This document shows, piece by piece, positions 44,199-53,029 of a stretch of 64,000 nt of DNA. The translations under genes were made by a program, and so were the position numbers. This DNA comes from UBA8296 sp031581145. GTDB taxonomy: Bacteria > Bacteroidota > Rhodothermia > Balneolales > Balneolaceae. A model generated the notes under the pieces. That model was not told where the DNA came from, searched no databases, and was given only the letters and a program-made list of their open reading frames with translations. The stretch is from positions 27,057 through 91,056 of the forward strand of contig JAVLBP010000004.1 of assembly GCA_031581145.1 (NCBI GenBank). The letters run 5' to 3'. Position 1 is the first letter of the stretch; each line of letters begins with the position of its first letter.

Positions 44199-45998
44199 TT
44201 ACCCAAAGCTGATGGCTGATTTTTCGCGGTTCGCAAGATTCTCAACCAACACACGAGACAGCACCAACGCGCTAAATAGTGAAGAGGCAATCCCTGCCAT
44301 CAAGGTAACGGCAAAGCCTTTGATGGGCCCGACACCAAAGCTGTACAGAATGACCCCAACAAAAAATGTGGTGACATTGGCATCCAAAATCGCACTCAGT
44401 GCATTGTTGTAACCACTTTCAATTCCAGCTTTCAATGTCTTGCCAAGACGCATCTCTTCTCGAATGCGATCAAAAATGAGGACGTTGGCATCCACCGCCA
44501 TACCAATGGTGAGGACAATGCCCGCGATACCTGGCAAGGTCAACGTGGCCTTGAACGCGGCAAGAATCCCAAGAATAAAAATGATATTCACCAGCAGAGC
44601 CAAGTCGGCAACCGCACCCCCACCACGATAATAGACCATCATAAACAAGGCCACTATCGTTAAGCCCATAATAATTGAGAATAATCCTGCACGAATGGAG
44701 GCTTCACCAAGCGTGGCGCCTACCGTTTGCTCCTCAATAATTTCTAGTGAAGCTGGCAATGCACCCGAAAGCAAAATATTCACCAAATCCTCCGCCTCAG
44801 CCAAGTCAGCGAGCCTATTAATAGAGGATTGGCCATTATTAATTTTGTTTTGTACCACAGGATAGGAGTACACAACACCATCGAGCACGATCGCAATGGG
44901 CTTGTTGATGTTTGCCCCCGTAATGCGGGACCAGGTACGAGCACCTTGCGTGTTCATCGACATGGAGACTTCGGGGATATTCGTCACGGGATCAAATTGG
45001 ACACTCGCCTCCGTAATGACATCGCCCGTGAGCTCCGCCTCGGATCGCACCCCGATCAATTCGAAAAAGCGGTTGCTCTCATCCTCCGCAAACGCGCTAG
45101 ACCCCCATAGTAGGGTGGTATTGCGTGGCAAGAGCCGCTGAACCTCTTCATTGTCGAGGAGCTCATTCACCTCGGGAATATCGGTCTCCGCAGCGTAGCC
45201 AAACACCACATTTGAATTGCCTTGAAGTGTTAAAAGATCATTTAAAGGGTTCACACCTCCACTGGCGGAGTCTTCTGCGCTGGGTTGAAAATAGTCGTAC
45301 ACACGCTCGCGCGCCGCAACAAGCTCCTCGCCATCGGCAGCCAAACGAAAGTCAAGCCTTGCCGTCCCTTTCAGTAGATTCCGGACACGTTCCTTATCGT
45401 CCACGCCCGGTAATTCCACGACAATTCGGTTCGCCCCCTGTTTGTAAATCGCAGGCTCGGTCACACCAAAGCGATCCACACGGTTCCGAACAATCTCCAT
45501 TGCACGATCGACCGCGGCATCCCGTTGTGTCTTGAGATAGAGCACAATCTCCTCATTGGTCGACGTTCGTCCAATCTCCGCAGCATCGGAGCGGAAATAC
45601 CGACTCAAGCGACCCTCAGGATTGGCCGTTGTAAAGATGTCCACAAATTCATCAATAATATCTGTACGCTCTTCCAGTGCAATCGCCTCAGCCTCGGCCA
45701 CCTGCGCTTCAAAGGTGTCATCGCTATACTCACCGGCCAACTCGAGCATGAGATCTGCGGTTCCAACCTCCAGTGACACATGCATCCCCCCCTTCAAATC
45801 GAGGCCCAACGAAATCGCTTGCTCGCGAAGGTCTTCCATGACGGTACGATTTTGCTCCATATACGCCACTCGATCCGCCTCAGGAAGGCTCTCTGCATTG
45901 CGCTCCATAAGGGCTAGACGGATTGTGGGAAACAAATAGAAGAGTGTTAACAGCAAAAACGCGACAATCGCCGCCGAGCGTAATCCAAATCCTTTCAT
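44199..45998 (-). CDS. secD: Protein translocase subunit SecD
   Basis: The 599-residue partner of SecF. An N-terminal helix (8-27) is followed by the large periplasmic domain. LGLDLKGGMHVSLEVG is the conserved head motif, and VRNRVDRFGVTEPAIYKQGANRIVVELPG follows as two shorter motifs in the P1 base. Five C-terminal helices include IAGIVLTIGMAVDANVLIFD and SALVLSRVLVENL. It lies 61 bp downstream of uvrA in the leftward run. Confidence 0.95.
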   Translation of the reverse strand: MKGFGLRSAAIVAFLLLTLFYLFPTIRLALMERNAESLPEADRVAYMEQNRTVMEDLREQAISLGLDLKGGMHVSLEVGTADLMLELAGEYSDDTFEAQVAEAEAIALEERTDIIDEFVDIFTTANPEGRLSRYFRSDAAEIGRTSTNEEIVLYLKTQRDAAVDRAMEIVRNRVDRFGVTEPAIYKQGANRIVVELPGVDDKERVRNLLKGTARLDFRLAADGEELVAARERVYDYFQPSAEDSASGGVNPLNDLLTLQGNSNVVFGYAAETDIPEVNELLDNEEVQRLLPRNTTLLWGSSAFAEDESNRFFELIGVRSEAELTGDVITEASVQFDPVTNIPEVSMSMNTQGARTWSRITGANINKPIAIVLDGVVYSYPVVQNKINNGQSSINRLADLAEAEDLVNILLSGALPASLEIIEEQTVGATLGEASIRAGLFSIIMGLTIVALFMMVYYRGGGAVADLALLVNIIFILGILAAFKATLTLPGIAGIVLTIGMAVDANVLIFDRIREEMRLGKTLKAGIESGYNNALSAILDANVTTFFVGVILYSFGVGPIKGFAVTLMAGIASSLFSALVLSRVLVENLANREKSAISFG

Positions 45999-46059
45999 TC
46001 CAATAGGGGGTTATCTAGTGCAATTAAGCAAACATTGAATATAAACAAGTTCATGCCTC

Positions 46060-48972
46060 TCATGAAAGTGTTTCGACAATCGGTTTTGGCGCCTTCTGTA
46101 TCCGGCCCCATTCCTCCTTCAAAAATTGCGCGGTGTAGCTGCGCTTCATAGCCTCTCCTTTGAGCGACGCGAGCTTTTTAGGCGTGCCTTCCACGAGAAT
46201 CTCACCACCTCCACGACCTCCCTCAGGCCCCATATCAATCACCCAATCGGCCGCCTTGATCAGATCCATATTATGCTCGATGACTATCACCGTATTGCCA
46301 CGATCCACAAGCCGTTGAATCACATCCACAAGCTGTTTTACATCATGAAAGTGGAGTCCTGTGGTAGGCTCATCCATTACATAAAGCGTATTTCCCGTCC
46401 CCACTTTGGAGAGTTCTCTGGATAATTTCATCCGTTGCGCTTCGCCACCACTAATCGTCGTGCTCGATTGCCCCAGGGTAATGTAGCCTAAGCCTACCGA
46501 CACCAAGGTTTCCAATTTTCTGTGAATGGAGGGGATATTTTTGAAAAACTCTACAGCCTCCTCCACCGGCATTTCGAGCACATCATGAATCGTTTTACCA
46601 TGGTAGAAAATCTCAAGGGTATCCCGGTTGTAACGTTTACCGCCACACCGCTCACATGCCACATACACATCGGGTAGGAAATTCATCTCAATTTTTCGCA
46701 CCCCGTCACCTGTACATGTCTCGCAACGCCCCCCTTTCACATTAAACGAAAAACGCCCCTGTCCGTACCCACGGATTTTTGATTCAGGGAGCTCTGCAAA
46801 CAACATCCGAATATGATCAAAGACTTTGGTATAGGTCCCTGGATTCGATCGAGGTGTCCGCCCGATGGGGCTTTGGTCGATGCTGATAATTTTATCGATT
46901 TGGTCAATCCCCTCAATCGATTGATAGGGCAGAGGTGTGGCCAAGGATTTGTAAAAGTGTTGACTTAATAATGGCGTTAAGGTGTGGTTAATGAGAGAGC
47001 TTTTGCCACTGCCACTCACCCCTGTGACACAAATAAATCGACCCAGTGGCAGCTTTAACGATACATTTTTGAGATTGTGCCCCGTCGCACCCCGTAATGT
47101 GAGGGTTTTTCCATTGCCCTTGCGCGGGGACTTTGCGACATCAATCTGGCGAGCATCCTTCATATACTGTGCTGTGAGGGATGATTCGGGTAGCTCCTCT
47201 GGACGTCCAGCACTTATCAAATGACCTCCATGCGTCCCTGCTCCGGGGCCCAAATCCACCACAAAGTCAGCCCGCTCAATTGTCTCACGATCATGCTCCA
47301 CCACCAACACAGAATTCCCAAGATCCCGAAGCTGCTCCAGCGACTGAATCAGTTTCACATTATCACGTTGATGGAGCCCGATACTAGGCTCATCCAACAC
47401 ATAAAGCACACCCACAAGCTGGGTCCCAATCTGAGTGGCTAGGCGAATCCGCTGCGCTTCGCCACCACTCAGGGTTTGCGCCTCGCGGTCCAGCGATAAA
47501 TAACCCAATCCTACGTTCAGCAGAAAATCGGCGCGGTCAAGCACCTCTTTGAGCACCAAGTGACCAATTTGGCGTTGTCTTTCGGATAACTCCATTCTGC
47601 CAAGGGTCTCCCGAAATTGAGCAATATCCATACGTGATAGCTCAGCGATATTGTAGTCGCCAAGTCGGTAGGAGAGGGCTTCTTTGTTGAGGCGCCCCCC
47701 TTTACACTCCGAGCATGTCATTTTTGACATGAATGCTTCTGCCTTCGCACGCACATTGCTCGACTTGCTCCCCTCATATTGTTCTCGAACGGTCCGCTTG
47801 AGCCCAGGATAGGTATGACGGTAGGTCACCCCCCGTTTTCGTTGACCTGTGCCTGCCCCTGCGCTTCCCCCATCGACAACTACATCAAATTTCTCTCGCC
47901 CTGATCCCTCAAACAATACATCCATCAAGTCATCGGAGAACTCTTTGAGAGGCGTGTCAAAATCGACATCATAGGCTGTAAGGACGGCCTCCAGCAGACT
48001 AAATTGAAACATATCTCGTGGCTTGCCTAGAAACCGGATACCCCCTTGGCGAATGGATTGATCAGGATTGGGGATTACGAGCGCGCGATCAATGTCATAT
48101 CGGTAGCCTAGTCCATTACACCCTTTGCAAGCCCCTTTGGGGGAATTAAAAGAGAATAGATTTGGCGCGGGGTCTTCATAGCTCAACCCTGTCACGGGAT
48201 CAAAAAGATGCTTCGAATAGACTTGATCCTCTAAATCGTCTGGACCTGCACCCTCACCTTGAATTCCAAGGACCAGATATCCATCGGCCATCTCAAGAGC
48301 CATCCGAACAGAATCGCTCACCCGTTGGGCACTCTTTGGTGAAATCACAAACCGATCGACGACAATGTCAATCGTGTGGGTCTTGTAGCGATCAAGCTGA
48401 ATATCCTGATCCAAATCCATCATCTCTCCATCGACGCGAGCCCGCAGGAATCCTTGACGCGCCATTTGCTCAAAAAGCTCTTTGTAGTGCCCCTTCCTGG
48501 ATCGAACTACCGGTGCAAAGCAATAGGCCTTGGTCCCTTCGGGCAAAGAGAGAATCGACTCAACGAGTTGATCGGTCGTTTGCTTGGCCATTTTCTCCCC
48601 ACTTTTGTAGCTGTAAGGAATGGCGGTTCGGGCATACAGCAGCCGCAAAAAGTCGGTGATCTCTGTTACGGTGCCTACGGTTGATCGTGGATTCCGATTG
48701 GTTGTTTTTTGATCGATCGAAATCACAGGGGACAACCCATCGATAAAGTCCACAGCCGGTCGCTCCATCATCCCAAGAAACTGTCGAGCGTAAGCCGAGA
48801 GTGACTCCATAAAACGGCGCTGCCCTTCAGCATAAATCGTATCAAAGGCGAGCGAAGATTTTCCTGACCCAGAGAGACCTGTCACGACCACGAGACGTTC
48901 TCTCGGGATATCAATGTCGATATTTTTCAAGTTGTGCTCGCGTGCGCCGCGAACCACGATAGAGTCTCTCAC
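46060..48972 (-). CDS. uvrA: Excinuclease ABC subunit A
   Basis: Damage-recognition ATPase of nucleotide excision repair. The 970 residues carry two ABC modules with Walker A GLSGSGKSSLAFDTIYAEG and GVSGSGKSSLINHTL. Signatures are LSGGEAQRIRLATQIG and ISGGEAQRMKLSREL, and Walker B blocks YVLDEPSIGLHQRD and YVMDEPTTGLHFHD. Zinc-binding cysteines appear in CKGCNGLGYRY, CSECKGGRL, CETCTGDG and CERCGGKRY. No truncation is seen. It is divergent from the DAHP synthase gene. Confidence 0.97.
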   Translation of the reverse strand: MRDSIVVRGAREHNLKNIDIDIPRERLVVVTGLSGSGKSSLAFDTIYAEGQRRFMESLSAYARQFLGMMERPAVDFIDGLSPVISIDQKTTNRNPRSTVGTVTEITDFLRLLYARTAIPYSYKSGEKMAKQTTDQLVESILSLPEGTKAYCFAPVVRSRKGHYKELFEQMARQGFLRARVDGEMMDLDQDIQLDRYKTHTIDIVVDRFVISPKSAQRVSDSVRMALEMADGYLVLGIQGEGAGPDDLEDQVYSKHLFDPVTGLSYEDPAPNLFSFNSPKGACKGCNGLGYRYDIDRALVIPNPDQSIRQGGIRFLGKPRDMFQFSLLEAVLTAYDVDFDTPLKEFSDDLMDVLFEGSGREKFDVVVDGGSAGAGTGQRKRGVTYRHTYPGLKRTVREQYEGSKSSNVRAKAEAFMSKMTCSECKGGRLNKEALSYRLGDYNIAELSRMDIAQFRETLGRMELSERQRQIGHLVLKEVLDRADFLLNVGLGYLSLDREAQTLSGGEAQRIRLATQIGTQLVGVLYVLDEPSIGLHQRDNVKLIQSLEQLRDLGNSVLVVEHDRETIERADFVVDLGPGAGTHGGHLISAGRPEELPESSLTAQYMKDARQIDVAKSPRKGNGKTLTLRGATGHNLKNVSLKLPLGRFICVTGVSGSGKSSLINHTLTPLLSQHFYKSLATPLPYQSIEGIDQIDKIISIDQSPIGRTPRSNPGTYTKVFDHIRMLFAELPESKIRGYGQGRFSFNVKGGRCETCTGDGVRKIEMNFLPDVYVACERCGGKRYNRDTLEIFYHGKTIHDVLEMPVEEAVEFFKNIPSIHRKLETLVSVGLGYITLGQSSTTISGGEAQRMKLSRELSKVGTGNTLYVMDEPTTGLHFHDVKQLVDVIQRLVDRGNTVIVIEHNMDLIKAADWVIDMGPEGGRGGGEILVEGTPKKLASLKGEAMKRSYTAQFLKEEWGRIQKAPKPIVETLS

Positions 48973-49122
48973 AAAAACCTTGGGATTTGAGATTTGGACA
49001 AGCAGTTAAAATAGCAAATCATCGGCTCCTGTATGAAGAATTTCCTACCTTTTAACCCAATTTAATGTTAGACCTTCTCAAAATCTGAGTGCTTCCGTCC
49101 ATAGGATGGCGCACTGCTTGCT

Positions 49123-50514
49123 ATGTCGTCAACTTCACATTCTGCCACCACATTACCACAATGGTCGCCAATATCTTGGAAAGAACATCCTGTAGGGCAG
49201 ATGCCCGAATATCCAGATCCTGAGGCCCTCCAACGAGAGGTAGACAAGCTTTCCAATCTTCCACCCTTGATAACGTCTTGGGATGTTGAGGCGTTGAGAG
49301 AAAAATTGGTCCATGTCGAGCAAGGGCGTGCATTTTTGTTGCAAGGTGGAGACTGTGCAGAGTCCTTTTCTGACTGCACCGCTCCTAGGATTGTGAACCA
49401 GCTCAAGGTGATCTTGCAAATGAGCTTCATTCTTGTGCATGAGATGCACTTACCTGTCATTCGAGTTGCTCGCCTGGCTGGTCAATATGCCAAACCCCGA
49501 TCCAAGGCCATGGAGACCATTGATGGGGTAGAGATGCCGACCTATCGCGGGGATGTCTTTAATGGCTTTGACGCTACGCTTGAGAGTCGCACCCCAGACC
49601 CACAACGCCTGAATGAAGCCTATGGCAAAGCTGCCCTCACGATTAATTTTCTACGGGCGCTCGTCGACGAAGGATTTGCCGACTTGCACCATCCCGAGTA
49701 CTGGGAGCTTGATTTTATGCGCAAAAGCGACGCCTACAAAGAGTATGAAATCTTGGTGAAGTCGATCTCCAAGACGATCAAGTTTATGGATTCTTTGCAT
49801 CCAGGAGGTTCAGGTGGGAGTCCAGGTGCTCCAGCGACCGTCCAAAAAGCGGAGCTCTACACCTCCCACGAAGCGCTCAATTTACATTATGAGTCAGCCC
49901 AAACAAGGCAGGTGCCTCGCAAAACCGGTTGGTATAATTTGAGTGCACACATGCTTTGGGTCGGTAACCGTACACGTCAATTGGATGGTGGGCATGTCGA
50001 GTACCTTCGCGGTATTCAAAACCCCATCGGCATCAAGTGTGGCCCAGGCCAAGACCCGAGCGATACCGTTTCGTTGCTCGATCGCCTAAATCCAACGCAT
50101 GAATCTGGCAAAATGGTGCTCATCACCCGCATGGGTGCGACCAATGTGGAAGAAGAACTCCCTGGCTTGATTCAAACGGTAGCCGCGTCAGGCCATCCCG
50201 TGATCTGGAGCGTGGATCCTATGCATGGGAACACCTTTTCTACAAACGGCAACATCAAAACTCGCCATTTCTCTGACATTTTGGATGAAATTCATAAGTC
50301 GTTTGCCGTTCACAAGGCTGAAGGATCGCGTCTCGGGGGTGTTCATTTGGAGCTTACAGGCGAAAAAGTGACCGAATGTGTTGGAGGATCCAAAGGACTC
50401 GAAGAGAGTGGACTCTCCGAAAACTACGCCTCGCTTTGTGATCCGCGACTCAATTATGAGCAATCGCTTGAGCTGGCCTTCAATATTGCTAAGGCGTGGG
50501 CTAACGGAGACTGA
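49123..50514 (+). CDS. 3-deoxy-D-arabino-heptulosonate-7-phosphate synthase, class II
   Basis: Condenses phosphoenolpyruvate and erythrose-4-phosphate, the entry step of the shikimate pathway. The 463 residues show class II marks: LQGGDCAESFSDC (metal Cys), RVARLAGQYAKPRSK, GIKCGPGQDPSD, ITRMGATNVE, WSVDPMHGNT and GGVHLELTGEKVTECVGG. The class II form is distinct from the E. coli AroFGH type. No leader peptide or attenuator is visible. Duplicated sequence begins at its stop codon. Confidence 0.94.
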   Translation: MSSTSHSATTLPQWSPISWKEHPVGQMPEYPDPEALQREVDKLSNLPPLITSWDVEALREKLVHVEQGRAFLLQGGDCAESFSDCTAPRIVNQLKVILQMSFILVHEMHLPVIRVARLAGQYAKPRSKAMETIDGVEMPTYRGDVFNGFDATLESRTPDPQRLNEAYGKAALTINFLRALVDEGFADLHHPEYWELDFMRKSDAYKEYEILVKSISKTIKFMDSLHPGGSGGSPGAPATVQKAELYTSHEALNLHYESAQTRQVPRKTGWYNLSAHMLWVGNRTRQLDGGHVEYLRGIQNPIGIKCGPGQDPSDTVSLLDRLNPTHESGKMVLITRMGATNVEEELPGLIQTVAASGHPVIWSVDPMHGNTFSTNGNIKTRHFSDILDEIHKSFAVHKAEGSRLGGVHLELTGEKVTECVGGSKGLEESGLSENYASLCDPRLNYEQSLELAFNIAKAWANGD

Positions 50515-50592
50515 CGGTTTTTGACGGAGGACTGAGGCTGGGCTAACGAAGACTGACGGTTTGAGAACTGACGGTGTGAGAACTGACGGTTT
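50497..50592. repeat. Duplications spanning the DAHP synthase stop codon
   Basis: The gene's last codons plus stop (GGGCTAACGGAGACTGACGG) recur as GGGCTAACGAAGACTGACGG about 46 bp later. Two further copies of GAGAACTGACGGT(T/G)T follow. Every copy keeps TGA in the gene's reading frame, so the end carries five in-frame stop codons within about 80 bp. Confidence 0.85.
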
Positions 50593-50630
50593 GTCGCTTC
50601 CTCTGACGTGATGTCGGCCCAAAAGACACC

Positions 50631-50690
50631 CTGACAGTCGCTTTTGACACTTTTGCAAGCTTTTTGTCACGCCCTCCGCCGCAGTGTCAG
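50631..50690 (+). promoter_or_regulatory. Nested TGACA/TGTCA half-sites, candidate enhancer region for hsp20
   Basis: CTGACA (50631-50636) and TGTCAG (50685-50690) form an outer inverted pair. TGACA (50645-50649) and TGTCA (50665-50669) form an inner pair with almost the same centre. A further TGACA is at 50706-50710. The array lies about 35-95 bp upstream of a sigma-54-type element, where activator sites are expected. The binding protein is unknown. Confidence 0.55.
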
Positions 50691-50723
50691 CATACCTGTT
50701 AATGTTGACATTATCTGTTCTAA

Positions 50724-50739
50724 TGGCCTCCTGTTTGCA
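50724..50739 (+). promoter_or_regulatory. Sigma-54 (-24/-12) promoter of hsp20
   Basis: TGGCCTCCTGTTTGCA matches the TGGC-N7-TTGCA layout exactly, with the invariant GG and GC pairs ten bases apart. The predicted transcription start is near 50750, leaving a 5' leader of about 40 nt with GGAGG before the ATG at 50790. Confidence 0.7.
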
Positions 50740-50789
50740 TATTTACCATGTGAAAACAAACAACAAACCATTCATATGGAGGTATCATT

Positions 50790-51218
50790 ATGAACATCAT
50801 TCGATATAACAGACCCCACCAAGATTTGGTAGGTCGACGCTTCTCAGATATCATGGACGAATTCTTCAACGATGCAATAACCACACGGTCCACATCGTTT
50901 ATTCCATCCATGGATGTTTCGGAAACGGACAATGAAGTCAAGGTGGAGGTAACCCTCCCCGGTCTTCAAAAAAGCGATATCCAGTTGGAGCTTGAAAATA
51001 GCCACTTAACTGTGTCTGGAGAGCGAAAGTTGGAACGTGAAAACGATGACCGTCGTTACCATCTCACCGAGACAGTTTACGGTACGTTTCGTCGATCCAT
51101 TGAGCTTCCTGATCATGTGGATCAAGAGTCCATCAAGGCTGAATTCAGCGATGGAATCCTTCACATCACCATGAAAAAGGAAGAAGCCAAAGTTCGTAAA
51201 GAAATCGAGATTTCATAA
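50790..51218 (+). CDS. Small heat shock protein, Hsp20/alpha-crystallin family
   Basis: ATP-independent holdase chaperone that keeps denatured proteins refoldable. The 142 residues have an N-terminal arm (1-45), then the alpha-crystallin domain from SFIPSMDVSETDNEVKVEV through LPGLQKSDIQLELEN and FRRSIELPDHVDQESIKAEF to DGILHITMKK. An IEI tail motif ends the protein. A GGAGG Shine-Dalgarno lies 9 bp before ATG. A sigma-54 element and inverted half-sites lie upstream and a clear terminator downstream, so it is a single-gene stress transcript. ClpB and HtrA are encoded nearby. Confidence 0.94.
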   Translation: MNIIRYNRPHQDLVGRRFSDIMDEFFNDAITTRSTSFIPSMDVSETDNEVKVEVTLPGLQKSDIQLELENSHLTVSGERKLERENDDRRYHLTETVYGTFRRSIELPDHVDQESIKAEFSDGILHITMKKEEAKVRKEIEIS

Positions 51219-51297
51219 CGGCTGACTTCTTTACGATATCGTTTTTAGACTATTGTAATGTCTTTTTTGTTCCCCTAAAGAGAGCAGGTTAGTTAAA

Positions 51298-51335
51298 GCC
51301 GGAATTGCTGTGAAAGGTAGTTCCGGCATTTTTTT
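51298..51335 (+). terminator. Intrinsic terminator after hsp20
   Basis: GCCGGAA (51298-51304) pairs with TTCCGGC (51321-51327) around a 16-nt loop and is followed by ATTTTTTT. It ends the hsp20 transcript about 80 bp past the stop and separates it from htrA. Confidence 0.88.
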
Positions 51336-51391
51336 GTGACGATTCATTTTGACGATTTATTCTAATTAATTCCAAACCTATCTACGTGATT

Positions 51392-52972
51392 ATGTTCAAG
51401 AAGACTCTACTAACACTGTTTTTCGCCGCTGCGGCTGTAAGCCTACCGCTACATACAACCACAGCTCAACCGTCTGAAACGGAGTTGAGTCAATCAAGTA
51501 GCACTGACACGGGTCAGTCAAGCAGTACTGACACGGGGCAGTCTAGCGAGACAGACACAGGTCAATCCCTGCGTAATGCGTCCCTTGCCACGTTCAACAA
51601 TGCCATCGTTGATATTGCCGACGAAACGAACCCAACCGTGGTGACAGTTCGAACGGCTCAAACGGTTCGTTACCGCCAAATGGACCCCTTTTCCATGTTT
51701 TTTGGCGATCCAGGTGAGGGCCAAGTGCGAGAACGGGTTCGTCGTGGCCTTGGATCAGGTGTTATTGTTAATGATGAAGGCGTCATTTTGACCAATCACC
51801 ACGTCATTGAAGATGCTACAGAGATTATTGTCGATACGTATGATGGCAACGAATACACCGCAGAGGTCGTAGGGACAGACCCAATGATGGACATTGCCGT
51901 CTTGCGCGTTGATATGGAGGGCTTACCCTCTATCGACCTTGGTGATAGTGACGACGCCCGGGTAGGCGAGTTGGTACTTGCCGTGGGGAGTCCACTGGAT
52001 GAATCGCTGGCTCACTCCGTTTCTATGGGGATTATCTCAGCGAAGGGGCGCAGCATTGGGATCTATGAGAACGTCGCGGGGTACGAAAACTTTATTCAAA
52101 CCGACGCTGCCATTAACCCGGGAAACTCAGGCGGTGCGCTCGTGAATATGGATGGCGAGCTCATCGGGATAAACTCCGCTATTGCTTCCAGAAGTGGCGG
52201 CAATCAAGGAATCGGATTTGCTATTCCTATTAATATGGCCCGCCAAGCCATGGAATCAATCCTTCGAGAAGGTCGTGTGGTGCGGGGATATCTCGGCATT
52301 TCTTGGGGTGGGGACGTAGATCAAACCATGGCTCGTGCTCTCAAATTGAATGAGCCTTATGGCATTATCATCGGGTCTGTCCAACGTGGTGGGCCAGCAG
52401 ACAAAGCAGGCCTCGAGAGTGAAGATGTGATTGTGGCAATTGATAATGAGCCCGTTCGTGAGTGGGCACAGCTACGTACAACTATTGCTTCCACGCCACC
52501 AGGTGAAACCATTCAGCTCAGGGTCATTCGTAATGGCAGAGAACGCGTGGTGAGCGTCACACTCGAGGCACTCGATTCAGATCAGGTTGCCAGCGCCTCA
52601 CCAGGTGGACAGGGCTCTTCGGATAATGCCGATGGCGCAGAAGACCGCGATGCCGCATTAGACGCTGAGGCACAGGCGCTTGTAGAAGATCTAGGACTCT
52701 CATTGGCAGACTTAACGGACGATTTGCGCAGTCGTGCCCGTGTGGCTGAGGGGGTAGAGGGTGTGATCGTGACCTCTGTCGATGAAACATCAAAAGCCTA
52801 TCGTCAAGGATTACGCCCGGGTGATGTCATTACACAAATTCAGGGCAAGGCTGTGAATTCACCTAAAACTGCTGGTCGAGTTTTGCTATCTTTGAATCAG
52901 CGTGGTGAAGAGGCTGTCCTCTTACGCATTCAGCGCCAAGGACAACGCCTATTTATCGCGATCGATTTTTAG
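51392..52972 (+). CDS. DegP/HtrA-type periplasmic serine protease with two PDZ domains
   Basis: Degrades misfolded envelope proteins. ATG 51392, two codons after a GTG, gives 526 residues. A signal peptide (1-26) is followed by a Ser/Thr-rich linker containing three eight-residue repeats (about 36-59). The protease domain has catalytic H137 (LTNHHVIED), D167 (MMDIAVL) and S246 (NPGNSGGAL). PDZ1 begins GYLGISWG (about 305-390). An acidic linker follows, and PDZ2 contains GVIVTSVDETSKAYRQGLRPGDVI. It is typical of DegP/DegQ apart from the repeats. It stands alone between hsp20 and the nuclease gene. Confidence 0.94.
   Translation: MFKKTLLTLFFAAAAVSLPLHTTTAQPSETELSQSSSTDTGQSSSTDTGQSSETDTGQSLRNASLATFNNAIVDIADETNPTVVTVRTAQTVRYRQMDPFSMFFGDPGEGQVRERVRRGLGSGVIVNDEGVILTNHHVIEDATEIIVDTYDGNEYTAEVVGTDPMMDIAVLRVDMEGLPSIDLGDSDDARVGELVLAVGSPLDESLAHSVSMGIISAKGRSIGIYENVAGYENFIQTDAAINPGNSGGALVNMDGELIGINSAIASRSGGNQGIGFAIPINMARQAMESILREGRVVRGYLGISWGGDVDQTMARALKLNEPYGIIIGSVQRGGPADKAGLESEDVIVAIDNEPVREWAQLRTTIASTPPGETIQLRVIRNGRERVVSVTLEALDSDQVASASPGGQGSSDNADGAEDRDAALDAEAQALVEDLGLSLADLTDDLRSRARVAEGVEGVIVTSVDETSKAYRQGLRPGDVITQIQGKAVNSPKTAGRVLLSLNQRGEEAVLLRIQRQGQRLFIAIDF
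51497..51568. repeat. Three 24-bp in-frame tandem repeats in the htrA leader region
   Basis: Units at 51497-51520, 51521-51544 and 51545-51568 encode variants of SSTDTGQS just after the signal peptide. The units differ at several positions, mostly silent or Ser/Thr/Glu changes. Confidence 0.9.
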
Positions 52973-53029
52973 CCAAAATTAGCCTAGCCGGTGGGGCTCA
53001 TCATCGGCTTTAATTGACTTGAACGTGCC

